Positions 1 to 10,319 of a stretch of 64,000 nt of DNA are shown one piece after another (within the stretch, counting starts at the first letter, position 1; each line of letters starts with the position of its first letter). The position numbers and the translations under genes are program-made. The stretch lies in assembly GCA_963383645.1 (NCBI GenBank), contig OY726565.1:33584529-33648528 (forward strand), given 5' to 3'. Source of the stretch: Muscardinus avellanarius (Eukaryota > Chordata > Mammalia > Rodentia > Gliridae). The notes below the pieces were generated by a model. That model had not been told where the DNA came from. It searched no databases and was given only the letters and a program-made list of their open reading frames with translations.

Positions 1-144
1 CAGATTTGCAGCCACCTTCAGCTACTTAGTGAGGCCCTCACAACTTAGTAAGATCCAGTTTCAAATAAAAAATAAAATAGGGCTGAGGTTTTGGCTCAGA
101 GGTAGAATGCCCCTGGGTTCAATGACAAGTACTAAAAAAAAAAA
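1..144 (+). mobile_element. B1-dID SINE, cut by window edge
   Basis: This is the 3' part of a dimeric sciurid SINE. The end of the B1 half is followed by the A-rich linker, then an ID-like half ('ggctcagaggtagaatgccc') and a poly(A) tail at 133-144. It lies in the last intron of ELOVL4, in the sense direction. The same layout (B1 half of about 130 bp, linker 'ttcaaaataaagaataaaa', ID-like half, simple tail) defines all entries called B1-dID below. Confidence 0.9.
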
Positions 145-465
145 AGTGGTATCAAACACAAATTTGCCCGTTTACTAGAGCCATTTTGATAAGTATATGA
201 CCTGTTGGCTGATCATTGAGTAGAAGAAAACCAGTTTAAACTATGAGAAGAAAATGAAATTGAAGACCTTACTACAGCTTTACTCTTCTAAGCCATTGAT
301 TCCCTGTCATCAGATGACAGTATTCAATAAGTGCTCAAATAGTCCAAACTCTTCCCCCAGTAAGAGAGAAAGCCCTGCCTCATGGAATCATATTCTAGTG
401 GAAATTAGGCACCAAGAAAGTCAGCAGACAGAAGAAATAAATTGTGGTAGTTATCATTTTTCTTT

Positions 466-468
<3 letters not shown>

Positions 469-497
<29 letters not shown>

Positions 498-540
498 TCT
501 TCTCCCTCCCTCCCTCCCTATTTTCCTCCCTCCCTCCCTT
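469..540. repeat. (AC)n followed by (CCCT)n
   Basis: A dinucleotide run of AC (469-497) passes into a pyrimidine-rich (CCCT)n stretch (about 503-540). It is intronic in ELOVL4. The 97-residue ORF across it is a reading of simple repeat. Bases 145-468 hold nothing I recognise. Confidence 0.9.
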
Positions 541-608
541 CTTCTGAGGTCAATAGGATTGAGAGTCCACATTGAAGTCATTAGTGAGCCTTGGCTGAAG
601 AAATAGCA

Positions 609-859
609 GTGGGACTCCAGATAATGGAGGGGAAATACTAGCTAAATTTGAATGGAAAGATAGGAGAGGAGGAAGGCTGATCTTGATTAATGAGGGTCTA
701 CACCTGAACATGTATAAAATTATGAATAAGACATGGTTAACCTGGACAACCATTGGTGGGAGGGGGAAAGGGAAAACGGGGGCGGGGGGGGAGAGGGCAC
801 CAAATATACTTTAAATGTATACTACGTATGTTCAATAAAAAAAATTGTTAAAAAAAAAA
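609..859 (+). mobile_element. Short 5'-truncated L1 3' end in ELOVL4 intron
   Basis: Only the L1 3'UTR is present. It starts at 'gggactccagataatggagg' and contains the same 3' blocks as the L1 at 56.0-57.2 kb ('aatggaaagataggagagga', 'catggttaacctggaca', a G-rich stretch). It ends with an AATAAA (834-839) and an A-rich tail. An 11-bp TSD 'aagaaatagca' flanks it at 598-608 and 860-870. The element is in the sense orientation of ELOVL4 and ends about 165 bp before the last exon. Extreme 5' truncation is usual for L1. Confidence 0.88.
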
Positions 860-1030
860 AAGAAATAGCATGTGAATAGTGATTTGAATGGGGTTGAACC
901 AGAGAACTTTTAAACTTTCGAACAGTGTGGCAAAACCTGGGCCTATGACAGCTATGTAGAAGATTCTGATGTTGTTATTTTTAAAAGCTGTTTCCTCTTC
1001 AGACGAAGCATGTCATACATGATTTTATTT

Positions 1031-1034
1031 CCAG
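1031..1034 (+). promoter_or_regulatory. ELOVL4: ELOVL4 last-intron splice acceptor
   Basis: The CAG acceptor sits immediately before the reading frame that continues into the terminal exon. The preceding pyrimidine tract is short and interrupted ('gattttatttccag'). It is accepted because the downstream codons give the conserved ELOVL4 sequence without a gap. Confidence 0.85.
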
Positions 1035-1310
1035 GTTCAGTTCCACGTGACCATCGGGCACACAGCTCTGTCTCTGTACACCGACTGCCCTTTCCCCAAG
1101 TGGATGCACTGGGCTCTCATCGTCTACGCGATCAGCTTCATATTCCTGTTTCTTAACTTCTATGTTCGGACATACAATCAACCTAAGAAATCGAAAACTG
1201 GGAAAACAGCCATGAATGGTATTTCATCCAACGGTGTGAACAAATCAGGAAAACAGCTAGTGATAGAAAATGGAAAAACCCAGAAAAATGGAAAAGCAAA
1301 AGGAGAGTAA
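1035..1310 (+). CDS. ELOVL4: ELOVL4 terminal coding exon (C-terminal 91 residues)
   Basis: ELOVL4 is an ER membrane 3-ketoacyl-CoA synthase that performs the condensation step of very-long-chain fatty-acid elongation (C26 and longer) in photoreceptors, skin, brain and testis. The exon follows an acceptor 'ttatttccag' (AG at 1033-1034) in phase 0 and begins [15 protein letters not shown]. It encodes the last hydrophobic segment (about residues 30-51 of this exon, [15 protein letters not shown]) and a basic cytosolic tail, and stops at TAA 1308-1310. The C-terminus KAKGE fits the dilysine-type KXKXX ER-retrieval signal; the human end, from memory, is KAKGD. The tail matches the ELOVL4 family in length and in the blocks GKTAMNGIS and QKNGKAKG. 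The catalytic histidine box lies in an earlier exon outside the window. No frameshift or premature stop is seen. Assignment is from recognition of the protein. Confidence 0.97.
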   Translation, partial: VQFHVTIGHTALSLYTDCPFPKWMHWALIVYAISFIFLFLNFYVRTYNQPKKSKTGKTAMNGISSNGVNKSGKQLVIENGKTQKNGKAKGE

Positions 1311-3115
1311 ATTGAACTGGGCCTTAACTGTGGTTACAGTGAGGAAACTCCTGTGTCATGTAAAATTTCAGGGAATACCAGAAGCAAAGGAGGGTTGGGG
1401 TGGGGAGAAAAGGCAAATGTGCTCTACGTACTAGGAACTGTTAGACTGAGTAAAGTGTTAAACACAGTACCCAGATGTTTTATTTATGAAGTTTTTATTT
1501 TAAACTTTTTTTTTTATTAGCCTTGATGTTGTCCAGACCAAAGCAATCTTAATGTGACTTTGGAGATGCTCCGTCTATTCACATCCATTTGTCTAGTGGG
1601 TGAATTTTTTTTTGTATCTTATATTCACTCATTCTTCAGTCGGAATTTTAGATGACCACAGAAACACAGTCTTTATGAGGTTTTTTTTTTTTTTGGTCTA
1701 AATTACCAGTTATCTACTGATTAAAATTAGTTATCTTACATTTTCTTGTCCAAAGCTGGAAATGTGGACATATTTTAATTTGCACATTTGAATTCTTTTG
1801 TTGACCAGAATGGTCAAGTCTCTCCACCTCTAGTCAGAATATACCTTTTTGGTTGTAATTAAATTTTAAAAACCTGTTGATCTCTGTAGATTCTTAGAGG
1901 CTTGTTGATGATGGTGTTGGTGAAAATAAGAAAGAATTACAGTAAAATCCTGTCTAGTGACCCAGAAGTCTGTGTGACTGATGGCACAAATCACTGTGGG
2001 GAACAATTTTTGTAATGACAAGGCAGCCTTTGAATACTCCTATTACTAGCAGAAATATATTATGAAAATTAAGAGTATTGTCTGATTGAAACATGAAACA
2101 ACTCATGTCTTTATTAAAGTAGCATCATAAGATAGTTACATTTGTATGCTGTTTAGCTGAGAGTATTGTTGATTTTTATCAGGCTTTCCTTGTTTTGATT
2201 TGTGGTTGTTACTGATTTTTCATATGTGGAAATGTACCTACCTCTTCTGTTGGAAAGAACACTTAAGATTAAATAAATTTTAATTAAAAAAATCAAGGAG
2301 TCCTCTAATGTAAATTTTAATTTTGACTTTTACACCCTCTACTATTCTTTAGCTTTTCTTTCTTATATTTTTTAAACAAATAGCATACACCAAACATTTC
2401 TGTGAAACTATACTTCTCTTTCAATGTGTTTAATTTTGAAGTTATATTTCCCTTGTGACTAAGTTGCAAAATCTTATTTATTAACTAGATATGAAGTGTA
2501 AACCCATTTTGGTGCAATATTCCTGACTCCTTGGTGCTAAAGATTGTTAAATTCAGTGCTTGATGTTAAAAGGTGTTAATTGTTAAAACACAAAATGAAT
2601 AAAAGTGAAAGTTGTCAGAACTGTCAAGTTAAATCTGCTATTTGCAAATAAAGTATTTCATGGAGTAGAAATGAATGCCTGGAAGCAAAGTAGGAAAGAG
2701 AACTTGTACCATGTTTTATTACACAGGTTTATTTTTAGGGAATGTTGCAGATGGATCGTTAAAGAGAAAACTTGACGACAGCATGAATATATCTAAGTAT
2801 CTCGACCTGTCAAACTGCACGTGTAGGATGTATGCTGTTTGTACAAATTATTTCCGAACATTTTATAAACTATGAAATATTTGCTGTGCATTAAAATCAC
2901 ATACTTCACCCCCAAAGGCATGCAGTCATGAGAACTACAGAAAATTTGCAACACAGACACTATTTTGTCTAGGAGGATTCAGCACCTTTGTTTTTGCTCC
3001 TCAGTGTGTGATGACTAGAGATTTGTAAATCTTTGTGAACATTCTGTCCAAGCTCCTCAGAGCTGTTCATTCCCTGCCTCCTGATTTCAGCCACAATAAA
3101 TGTACTATTGCTATG
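1311..3115 (+). other. ELOVL4: ELOVL4 3' UTR
   Basis: About 1.8 kb of AT-rich, SINE-free sequence follows the stop codon, in keeping with the long 3' UTR of mammalian ELOVL4. Candidate poly(A) signals AATAAA occur at 2272-2277, 2598-2603, 2647-2652 and 3095-3100. The last is my choice for the major end: it is followed about 15-20 bases later by a short A-run (3118-3121) and T-rich sequence, and SINEs start only after 3450. Runs of T occur near 1507, 1607 and 1681. The short ORF at 2675-2875 lies within this UTR and is not a gene. Confidence 0.7.
3095..3100 (+). terminator. ELOVL4: Candidate distal poly(A) signal of ELOVL4
   Basis: This is a canonical AATAAA. Downstream sequence from 3126 is T-rich ('tttttgttaatcagtttattg'), which fits a cleavage site followed by a U-rich element. 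Use of this site rather than the proximal ones is inferred. Confidence 0.55.
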
Positions 3116-3457
3116 GGAAAAAGATTTTTGTTAATCAGTTTATTGTAATGTAAATTGTCTGGTAGATACTTATTTGTATGATTAAGTGGTGGTATTCAAA
3201 ATTTTTTTCTGCTGCCAATTTTTTATGTAGAAGTCAAATTGGATCTTTGATGTCTACAGTTTTTTGGTAAAAGCTTATTTTTTATGGTAGTATATTTTGC
3301 TTTAAAAATGAGTGACTTGCAGTTAGGCATAAAACATACTATTTTCTTTTGAGTTTTTCTTACATAAGTGGGAAGTGCTTATGTTTTTATAGTTACATTA
3401 TTCAGGCCTTACTTTGTTTCTTTATCAAGAGTGATTTGAAGATGTGAAAATATAGCC
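3116..3457. other. AT-rich sequence after ELOVL4, no feature seen
   Basis: No ORF, SINE or clear old repeat is recognised. It is the start of the intergenic interval. Confidence 0.5.
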
Positions 3458-3663
3458 ATTTATTTATTTATTTATTTATTTATTTTTGATTCTGAGGATT
3501 GAATCCAGGGATGTGCTACCACTGAGCTACATCCCAGCCTTTTTTTTTTTTTCTTTAAAATAGGATCTTGCTAAGTTACTGTACATTGGCCCCAAACCTG
3601 CAATCCTCTTGTCTCAGCCTCCCAGGAACTGGCATTATAGGCATGTGCCACCATGCTCAGCTA
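3458..3663 (-). mobile_element. B1-dID SINE with (TTTA)n tail
   Basis: The reverse-complement ID-like half ('ggattgaatccagggatg') follows a (TTTA)n stretch, which is the element's tail. The linker is T-rich, and the B1 half ends at 'gtgccaccatgctcagct'. Confidence 0.88.
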
Positions 3664-4021
3664 AATACAGCCTTTTCTAATAGATTTCATAATTTCTCTC
3701 ATCACAGAGAAGTTGCATCCCTTCCATCTAAGACTGAGTGAATAGGATTGTATCACCTTTGTGGTAAAACTTTGTCACTAACTAAAACAACACTTTCTTA
3801 AATAGAAAATAGGGAATTTATTAATATTTGCATATTTTAGTGTTTGAATAGAAGTACCTGCCACTGTAACAGCAAGTTTTCTGAGATCATCAATGTCTGT
3901 AGCTCTTTTTTCTCTCTCGACTGTTTTGCTGACAAACATTGGATGATGACTACTTAATAACTTTAACATTAATTTTTCTTTCATTCTATACTTTAGGCAT
4001 TCAAAAAATTTTTTTTTCTTT

Positions 4022-4103
4022 TCTTTTCACAGTGCTGGGGATTGAACCCAGAGCCCTGTGCATACTGGGCAAGCACTGTACTACTGAGTTGCATCAGCAG
4101 CAC
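4022..4103 (-). mobile_element. ID element (tRNA-Ala-derived monomer)
   Basis: This is a simple ID without a B1 half. Reading reversed, it carries the B-box side 'ggattgaacccag', the anticodon-region equivalent 'tgcatactgggcaagc' and the A-box side 'ctactgagttgcat'. It directly abuts the next SINE. Confidence 0.8.
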
Positions 4104-4109
4104 TATGAT

Positions 4110-4306
4110 TTTTTATTTCTACATTTTATGGTACTGTGGATGGGATCTAGTGGTATTCTACCTCTGAGTTACATCTCCAGCCCTATTTTATTCTTTTATT
4201 TTGAAACAGGGCCTCACTAAATTCCTGAGGCTAGTTACAAACCTGCGATCCTCCTGTCTCAGCCTCCCAAGTGCTAGGATTATAAGTGTGCACCACTATG
4301 CTTGGC
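4110..4306 (-). mobile_element. B1-dID SINE
   Basis: A complete dimer in reverse orientation: the ID-like half at 4125-4182, the linker 'attcttttattttgaaacag', then the B1 half to 'gtgcaccactatgcttggct'. The bases 4307-5032 after it hold no recognised element or gene. A 127-residue minus-strand ORF there has no recognisable domain. Confidence 0.88.
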
Positions 4307-5041
4307 TTACAAAAATATTTTAATATATAATGTGATGTTCACACTGTAGAACATGGAACCTAGCAGTGTTTAGTTTACTAGGAATATCTCCATTTGCAAG
4401 TTTGTTTCGTGTATGCAACTCAAGTTACCCCGTACATGAGAAAGGTCTTAGGAGTGAAAGGGATTTTCACTTTATTATCAATTTGCTAACAGCAATTCAG
4501 GCATCATATTATTGACTACCGGGTCAGAATTTCTGGGTCTTGCCCTCACTGGGGTGCAGCACCACACGGAGCTATTCCTGCCTTCCCAAGGCTTTCCTTG
4601 TTATAGCCATAATCTCAGCCAACTGCTCCTAAGTATATTGAGAAAAAGAGGACTGCAGTACTGAGGATGTTAAAGTGTAAGCCGGCATGCTCAGCATAGA
4701 CACGGTGACTTAGGTTCAAGCATGCCAGTAGGTGGAAAGAGGAAAGAGCAGCACTGGGGCTGAGCTGCGTGCACAGCACCTGGGCGGTAGGTACCCAGGA
4801 GCCTGCTGAAGGACCTGGCTCGCCTGCCGCTCTGCATGGGAGGAGTTTAGCATGTGGTCTTGGAAAGCAGTTCCTTAATAGTGGTATTTTAGAGTCCATG
4901 CTTCTCTTTGGTATTCTAGACAGATAACTTCTGAATGATAAAATAGGGAAAAGAGAGAAAAGTAGAAACAGATCCTGTTTCGAAACATTACAAATCATAA
5001 AGTGTTAGAAGTCTGTTTTTCTGATATAAATGACAGGGAAG

Positions 5042-5217
5042 AGCCCGGCGTGGTGGCGCACGCTTGTAATCCTGGCGCTTGGGAGACAGGAGGATCGCAC
5101 AGGTTCGAAGCCAGCCTCGCTGGTTTAAGAGACCCTGTTTCCAAATAAAAATATAAAATGGGTCTGGGAGTGTAGCCCGGATATAGAAGGGTCTCCAGGA
5201 ACCCCAGTACCACCAAA

Positions 5218-5259
<42 letters not shown>
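5042..5259 (+). mobile_element. B1-dID SINE, CA-tailed subfamily
   Basis: This copy has the diagnostic 'ggtctgggagtgtagccc' and 'caggaaccccagtacca' in its ID-like half, and a (CA)n tail of about 40 bp (5220-5262). A short TSD 'acagggaag' occurs at 5033-5041 and 5260-5268. The two CVCVCV-type minus ORFs here are readings of the CA tract. Confidence 0.9.
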
Positions 5260-5264
<5 letters not shown>

Positions 5265-5284
5265 GAAGGCACAGCTAAGAACCA

Positions 5285-6357
5285 AAAGGCATGTTTTAAA
5301 TTTGTTTTTGATAGGAAGCTGTGGATCCTGAAGGAGATTTGAAGGCCTACATTAAAGTTATTAATATAGAGCCACTTTCATGTGAAGATGGCTCAGATTC
5401 TAGAATATGCCACCAAAGAAGCCTTGTGATTTGTGAAGAGGACCATCTATAGCTGACTTTAGGTGACTCACAGGTATTTAGGTGGGCAAGGGGTGGACTG
5501 CATTGCTGTTAGTGTTCTTTCAGACTTAGGGATCTAGGTTTTATTGTGTCCTCTGAGAGATTAATTCTTTTCTGTTAACATGGTAGGGGCTTGGGTTTTT
5601 ATTTTGCCACATAAAGGCATGCTTACACATTCATACATGGACAGATTTCCTTCACACCTTTGTTCCTTGAAGACCCATCGGATCTTACATAGAAACTCAA
5701 CTTGGATTTATTGGTTCCTCCCCATTTCCATACACAAAGTTTTCCCTACGAATGCGTTCCTAAGCTAGTATCTCCTTTTAAACTAAATGCACACTGAAAC
5801 CTATCACTTTGTGTCTCTAATTACACAATTCAGCTATAAGAAGACCACATGATATTTGAACACCTGTACAAAGAAGGGGTTCAAATGAAAAGACATCCCA
5901 AATTTAAAAATCCTGGAAGGTTTAAATAATATAATACCCTGTCTTTCTAAAAAAAAAAAAAAACAGGGTCTTGACATTATTATTTCCCAACTTAAATACA
6001 AGACTGAATTATAAATAACAAGTATATTATCAGCCCATAAACATATTCCAGGTATTTGGTCAATGTGTACATATTGCTGAATCCCTTTTTTGCAATTTTA
6101 AAGATAAGCCCATTTTTCAGTTTTAATATTTTTTTTTTGTATTTGCTATGAGGAGAAAGAAAATACCCAGTTGAAATTCCTTCTTTGTCATCCATGATAC
6201 ATTCTATTTAAGCTGAGTTTCTCCTCCCTGTCAAGCAACTATCCTGAGAACCAGTCTTTCAAGAATAATGATTCCCTAGCTGTTTGATAATGAGGGAGTG
6301 GGTAGATTATGATGAGTCTTGCATGAGAGTTGGCATGTTAGCAACAGTCTTGCCTTG
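5285..6357. other. Unannotated intergenic stretch
   Basis: I see no gene or confident repeat. A short A-run lies at 5949-5963. The 60-70-residue ORFs have no recognisable motifs. Confidence 0.4.
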
Positions 6358-6359
6358 AT

Positions 6360-6366
6360 TTTCTTT

Positions 6367-6430
<64 letters not shown>

Positions 6431-6432
6431 TT
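6360..6432. repeat. (CTTT)n microsatellite
   Basis: About 17 uninterrupted TTTC units followed by a T-run. By position it is the tail of the fragmented reverse SINE that follows (6440-6885). Confidence 0.9.
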
Positions 6433-6439
6433 TTTTTTT

Positions 6440-6885
6440 ATAAAGTACTGGGGATAAACCAGGCATAGTGGTGCACACTTGTAGTCCCAGTATTTGGGAG
6501 GCTGGAACAGGAGGATTACAGGCTGATGGCCAGCCTCAGCTACTTAGTGAGGTCCTGCACAATTTAATGATTTAATGAGACCCTGTTTCAAAATAATAAT
6601 AGTAAAAAATAGGGTTGGGGGTATAGCTCAGAGGTACAGCGCTCCTGGGTTGTATCCCCAGTACTGAAAAAAAAAAAAAGCACTAGGAATTGAACTTGGA
6701 TTGCACTTCTGAGCTACCCTCCCAGGCCTCCCTCAACCCAGCCTTTTACATTTTTTATTTTGAAACAGTCTTGCTAGCCTGCCGAGAGTCTTGCTATATT
6801 GATGAGGCTGTTCTTGATTGAACCTGTGACCCTCTAACTTAGCCTCCCCAGCACTGAGATGCACTACCATGCCTGGTTTGCCTCA
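6440..6885 (-). mobile_element. B1-dID SINE split by a nested plus-strand SINE
   Basis: The outer element is reversed. It begins 'agtactggggat' (about 6446-6457), is interrupted by a forward SINE at about 6458-6676, resumes at 'gcactaggaattgaac' and ends near 6880. The repeated 'agtactggggat'/'agcactaggaat' at the two junctions is an imperfect TSD. Confidence 0.75.
6458..6676 (+). mobile_element. B1-dID SINE nested in a reverse SINE
   Basis: A complete forward dimer from 'aggcatagtggtgcacactt' to 'gtactgaaaaaaaaaaaaa', inserted in the ID-like half of the older reverse copy. Confidence 0.85.
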
Positions 6886-7528
6886 CTTTTGAGTGTGGGC
6901 TATGTTCTAATTTCTTTACTCTGGGGATCCTACCTGACTCATTTTTACAGTAATATGATAGTGTACCAGCTGTTAACATACAGTTGGATTTTAGATATAT
7001 TCTGACTTGAGATCTTATCATAAGAATTTATTTGTTGCATGATCAAAAGAGAAAAAATAAATGTTCTTTGAAGTCAGTAGTCAATAAGATCTAGTCAATG
7101 TTATTTAGTCAATATAACACTTAAGTGTTTTATTTTCACTTAAACTATTATAGTCAACTCTTGTAAAAGTAGTATGTAATCTTCCCTACAGAAAGAAAAG
7201 TGTCATTGACCTTGTGATATAAAAGAGCAACCAGATGAGTTTTGGGGAAATTTTTCTAAGTTTTTTTGTAGTTGAGATTTGAAATGTACATTCTAGAACT
7301 CTACTCTAAATATTAACTAATTTGGAAATTCAATATTATCTTTGATTAGCATGCTAGAATGTTATGGGCATAATGAATCCATTCTCATTCTTCTGGTATG
7401 TTCTCTCTTTCAGTATTACCAAATCTGGAGAATTAAAAATTACATTTTTTTAGATTTTTTATGAGGTTGTGGTTCTTTTGCATATTTAACTTTTGTCAAC
7501 ATGAAGCAACGCATAATTGAATTCTTTG
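6886..7528. other. AT-rich intergenic stretch, nothing recognised
   Basis: No coding, RNA or clear repeat signal is seen. Confidence 0.4.
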
Positions 7529-7738
7529 GGGTGGGGGTTACAGGGGATTGAATCCAGGTACATTCTACCTTCAAGTAACCCCCCCCCCAGTCCTTTATCT
7601 TATTTTATAGTTTTGAAACAGGGCCTTGCTAGGTTGCTAAGGGTCTCAGTAAGTTGTGGAGGCTGATCTTGAACTAGTGATCCTCCTGTCTCAGACTCTC
7701 AAATGCTGGGATTACAGGTGTGTGCCACCACACCCAGC
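7529..7738 (-). mobile_element. B1-dID SINE
   Basis: The reverse ID-like half ('ggggattgaatccaggtaca') is followed by a C-run, the linker and a B1 half ending 'gtgtgccaccacacccagct'. Confidence 0.88.
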
Positions 7739-8133
7739 TATATTTGAATTCTTAAGGAGATAGAAGTCATCTCCCTGTAGCAATGCAGTTGACAAATGGG
7801 CTCCCATGACAAAAGTATTGACGACAGCTGCACTGCATGTAGTATCTTCCCACCAATTTTGTGAGTGCAGAAAGTGGTAATGGTGGTAACAATTATGGCA
7901 GATGTAGTCTGAGACTAAAGATAGCTTCCTGGCTTTTATTTTTCTGAGTTATCATGAGTAGTCTAAGCATCTAATCCTTAGAATTAGAAATTTTAGTGCT
8001 TGAAATACCTTGAGTGAGAGAGTACCTGGAACCTTACCTAATGTAGGATTCTGAAATTTGATTTAAAAAAATCCCTAAAGATAATGCAGTATTGGCTATA
8101 TGACCTGATTGAGTTTATAGACAATGACAACTT

Positions 8134-8429
8134 CTCCTTCTCCTTCTCCTCCTCTTCCTCCTCCTCCTCTTCTTCCTTCTCCTCCTCCTCCTCCTCTTCC
8201 TCCTTCTCCTTCTTCTCTCTCTCTTTTTTGTGGCACTGGGGATAGAACCCAGGGGCATTCTACCTACAAGCTACATTTCCAACTGTATTTTTTATCCTCT
8301 CTTTTGAAACAGGGTCTTATAAGTTGCAGAGGACCTCACTAAGTAGCTGAGGCTGGCTGCAAACCTGCCATCCTCCTGTCTTGACCTCCCAAGTACTGGG
8401 ATTACAAGCATGCACCACCACACCCAGCC
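8134..8429 (-). mobile_element. B1-dID SINE with long polypyrimidine tail
   Basis: A reverse dimer (8228-8429) whose tail is a 93-bp mixed (CTTCTC/CCT)n tract, purine-rich in element orientation (8134-8226). A near-perfect TSD, 'caatgacaactt' at 8122-8133 and 'cagtgacaactt' at 8429-8440, brackets both, so the tract belongs to the insertion. Confidence 0.88.
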
Positions 8430-8440
8430 AGTGACAACTT

Positions 8441-9059
8441 TTTGTTCAGTGGGAAATGTAATACTGTTTTCCTTGAAGCAAAGAGTGAGCCAATCACCTA
8501 CACTCACCAGAATGGAATAGTTATGGAAGGCCTTGGGTTGCTGGGATGCAAAAGAGGTATGTGAAGACTGATTGTGCTGCAGAGCTTACAGAAAGAAAAT
8601 AAGTTCCTGCTTTAAATTCTTGACACAGAGCAAGGACACAGGAGTTTCTATGACTGCCCAAAGAGACCTTCCCTAGAAGAAGGCAGTTTCCACAATTGTC
8701 CCGGGACACCTTCTCATGTTTCATAGCTGCAGTCCTGAAATATCTTCAAACAAGATCCAATGTGTGTGGGTTATAGGACTAAAACCAAAGTTCACAACCT
8801 CAATGGTTTCCCATGTGAAAGTTTTGACATTAATTGTCAAAGGAGAGGATCTCAATGTCTTGGGTAGATTTAGGTAAATCTTTAAATTCCTTTGAATATC
8901 TCAGATCAAGAAAAGCAGTTCCTCCTCCCTTATCAGATGACATGAGTTCCTTGTTGCTTAAGATCCTATAATGACATCAACCAAGGCAATTACCTTCCAA
9001 GGGCTTGCTGAACCTTTCTATACCTGCTTTCTACTCTTATAATCACAGCAGCTTTATAA
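8441..9059. other. Intergenic, nothing recognised
   Basis: No gene or repeat that I can name. Only short shadow ORFs are present. Confidence 0.4.
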
Positions 9060-9068
9060 AGAGAATTA

Positions 9069-9202
9069 TTCCTGTTTTTATTTTTATTTATTTGTTTACA
9101 GGCCAGTTTTCACTATGTTACCCAGACTGGCTCAAACTCTTGGGCTCCAGCAACCGGAGTAGCTGGACCTACCAATATGTGTCACTGAATCCAGCTTCTA
9201 CA
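9069..9202 (-). mobile_element. 7SL-derived monomer (B1/FLAM-like), no ID half
   Basis: In reverse it carries the 7SL-monomer blocks 'actggctcaaactcttgggc' and 'gtagctgga' and a leader-end complement 'atccagctt', with a T-rich tail on the left. A TSD 'gagaattat' lies at 9060-9068 and 9203-9211. It lacks the ID-like half and is more diverged than the B1-dID copies, so it is probably older. Confidence 0.7.
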
Positions 9203-9647
9203 AGGAGAATTATATCACAGCATTATCCTAGGACAAATACAAACCTATCCTGGGTGGAGATAGTTTAAAGGATAGGATTTGGCTAATTTTCATTTAAGTA
9301 TAGGAATAAACAAAGGATACAAACAAAGCAGGAAGAAGCATTATTAGAATGGACTGAAATTACTGATATAAATGCACTTGTTAAGAAATCTTATTTAGGG
9401 CCAGATCTCCACTGTGAGAAATGGTTTTAATCATTTGTTGATTTTTTATCTGATACCCAGACTCAGGGGTGGCCTATGTTAAACTGATATATACGTTAGA
9501 AATTTATTGAAATAATATGAAATAATATCCAAAGATTTACAGTTAGTGATGTTGAAGCTTTGAGTGACCCACTTGAACATTCCTTCACTACCCTTGAGAA
9601 ATACATGGATCACCATATATACACCAGTATCTTTAAAAAATTCTGTA

Positions 9648-9849
9648 ATGGAGCTGGACGTGGTGGCGCATGCTTGTAATCCCAGTGCTTGGGAGGCTGA
9701 GACAGGAGGATCACACAGGTTCAAAGCCAGCCTCAGCTACTTAGTGAGGCTCTCAGCAACTTAGTGAGACCCTGTTTCCAAATAAAGTATAAAATAGGTC
9801 TGGGAGTATAACCCGGAGGTAGAAAAGATGCTGGGTTCCACCCCCAGTA

Positions 9850-9893
<44 letters not shown>
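9648..9893 (+). mobile_element. B1-dID SINE, CA-tailed
   Basis: A complete forward dimer with a (CA)n tail (about 9851-9893). A perfect 10-bp TSD 'aaattctgta' lies at 9638-9647 and 9894-9903. The linker reads 'ggtctgggagt', but the 3' half is intermediate between the two SINE types. Confidence 0.92.
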
Positions 9894-9896
<3 letters not shown>

Positions 9897-10109
9897 TTCT
9901 GTAGTATCTATTTCCTATAGGCTTAGCCTATGGGTATCTATGGTGGTAGCTAATTTATTGTAATGTTCCTAGGGCTGAAAGAGATGGGCAACTAATTAAG
10001 GTCCTACTCAATTAGTATAATTGACTCTAAATCTAGGGAACACACAGCCCCTCTCAAATTCCCATAACTGATGTAGGACACTTTTCTTCTTCTGCTGCTT
10101 CTCTAGCTG

Positions 10110-10319
10110 CTGCTGCTATACTGAGAACAGAACCCAGGGGCATTCTATCTCTGAGATACACCCCAAGCCATATTTTTTTTTTTATTCTTTATTTTAAAAC
10201 AGGGTTTCACTGAGTTGCAAAAGGCCTCACTAAGTAGCTGAGGCTGTCCACAAACCACGATCCTCCTGTCTCAGCCTCCCAGATACTGGGATTACAAACA
10301 TGCACCACCATGCCCAGCT
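10110..10319 (-). mobile_element. B1-dID SINE
   Basis: A reverse dimer, from 'ctgagaacagaacccagggg' to 'atgcaccaccatgcccagct'. A short CTG-rich stretch lies just before it (10095-10115). Confidence 0.88.

Noticed and set aside
4615..4998. 127-residue minus ORF
   Set aside because: No domain, no start context and no splice signals; length is within chance expectation for 64 kb.
5220..5262. Minus-strand ORFs with CVCVCV repeats
   Set aside because: They are readings of a (CA)n SINE tail; the same happens at 17.2, 31.6, 37.8, 40.2 and 40.7 kb.
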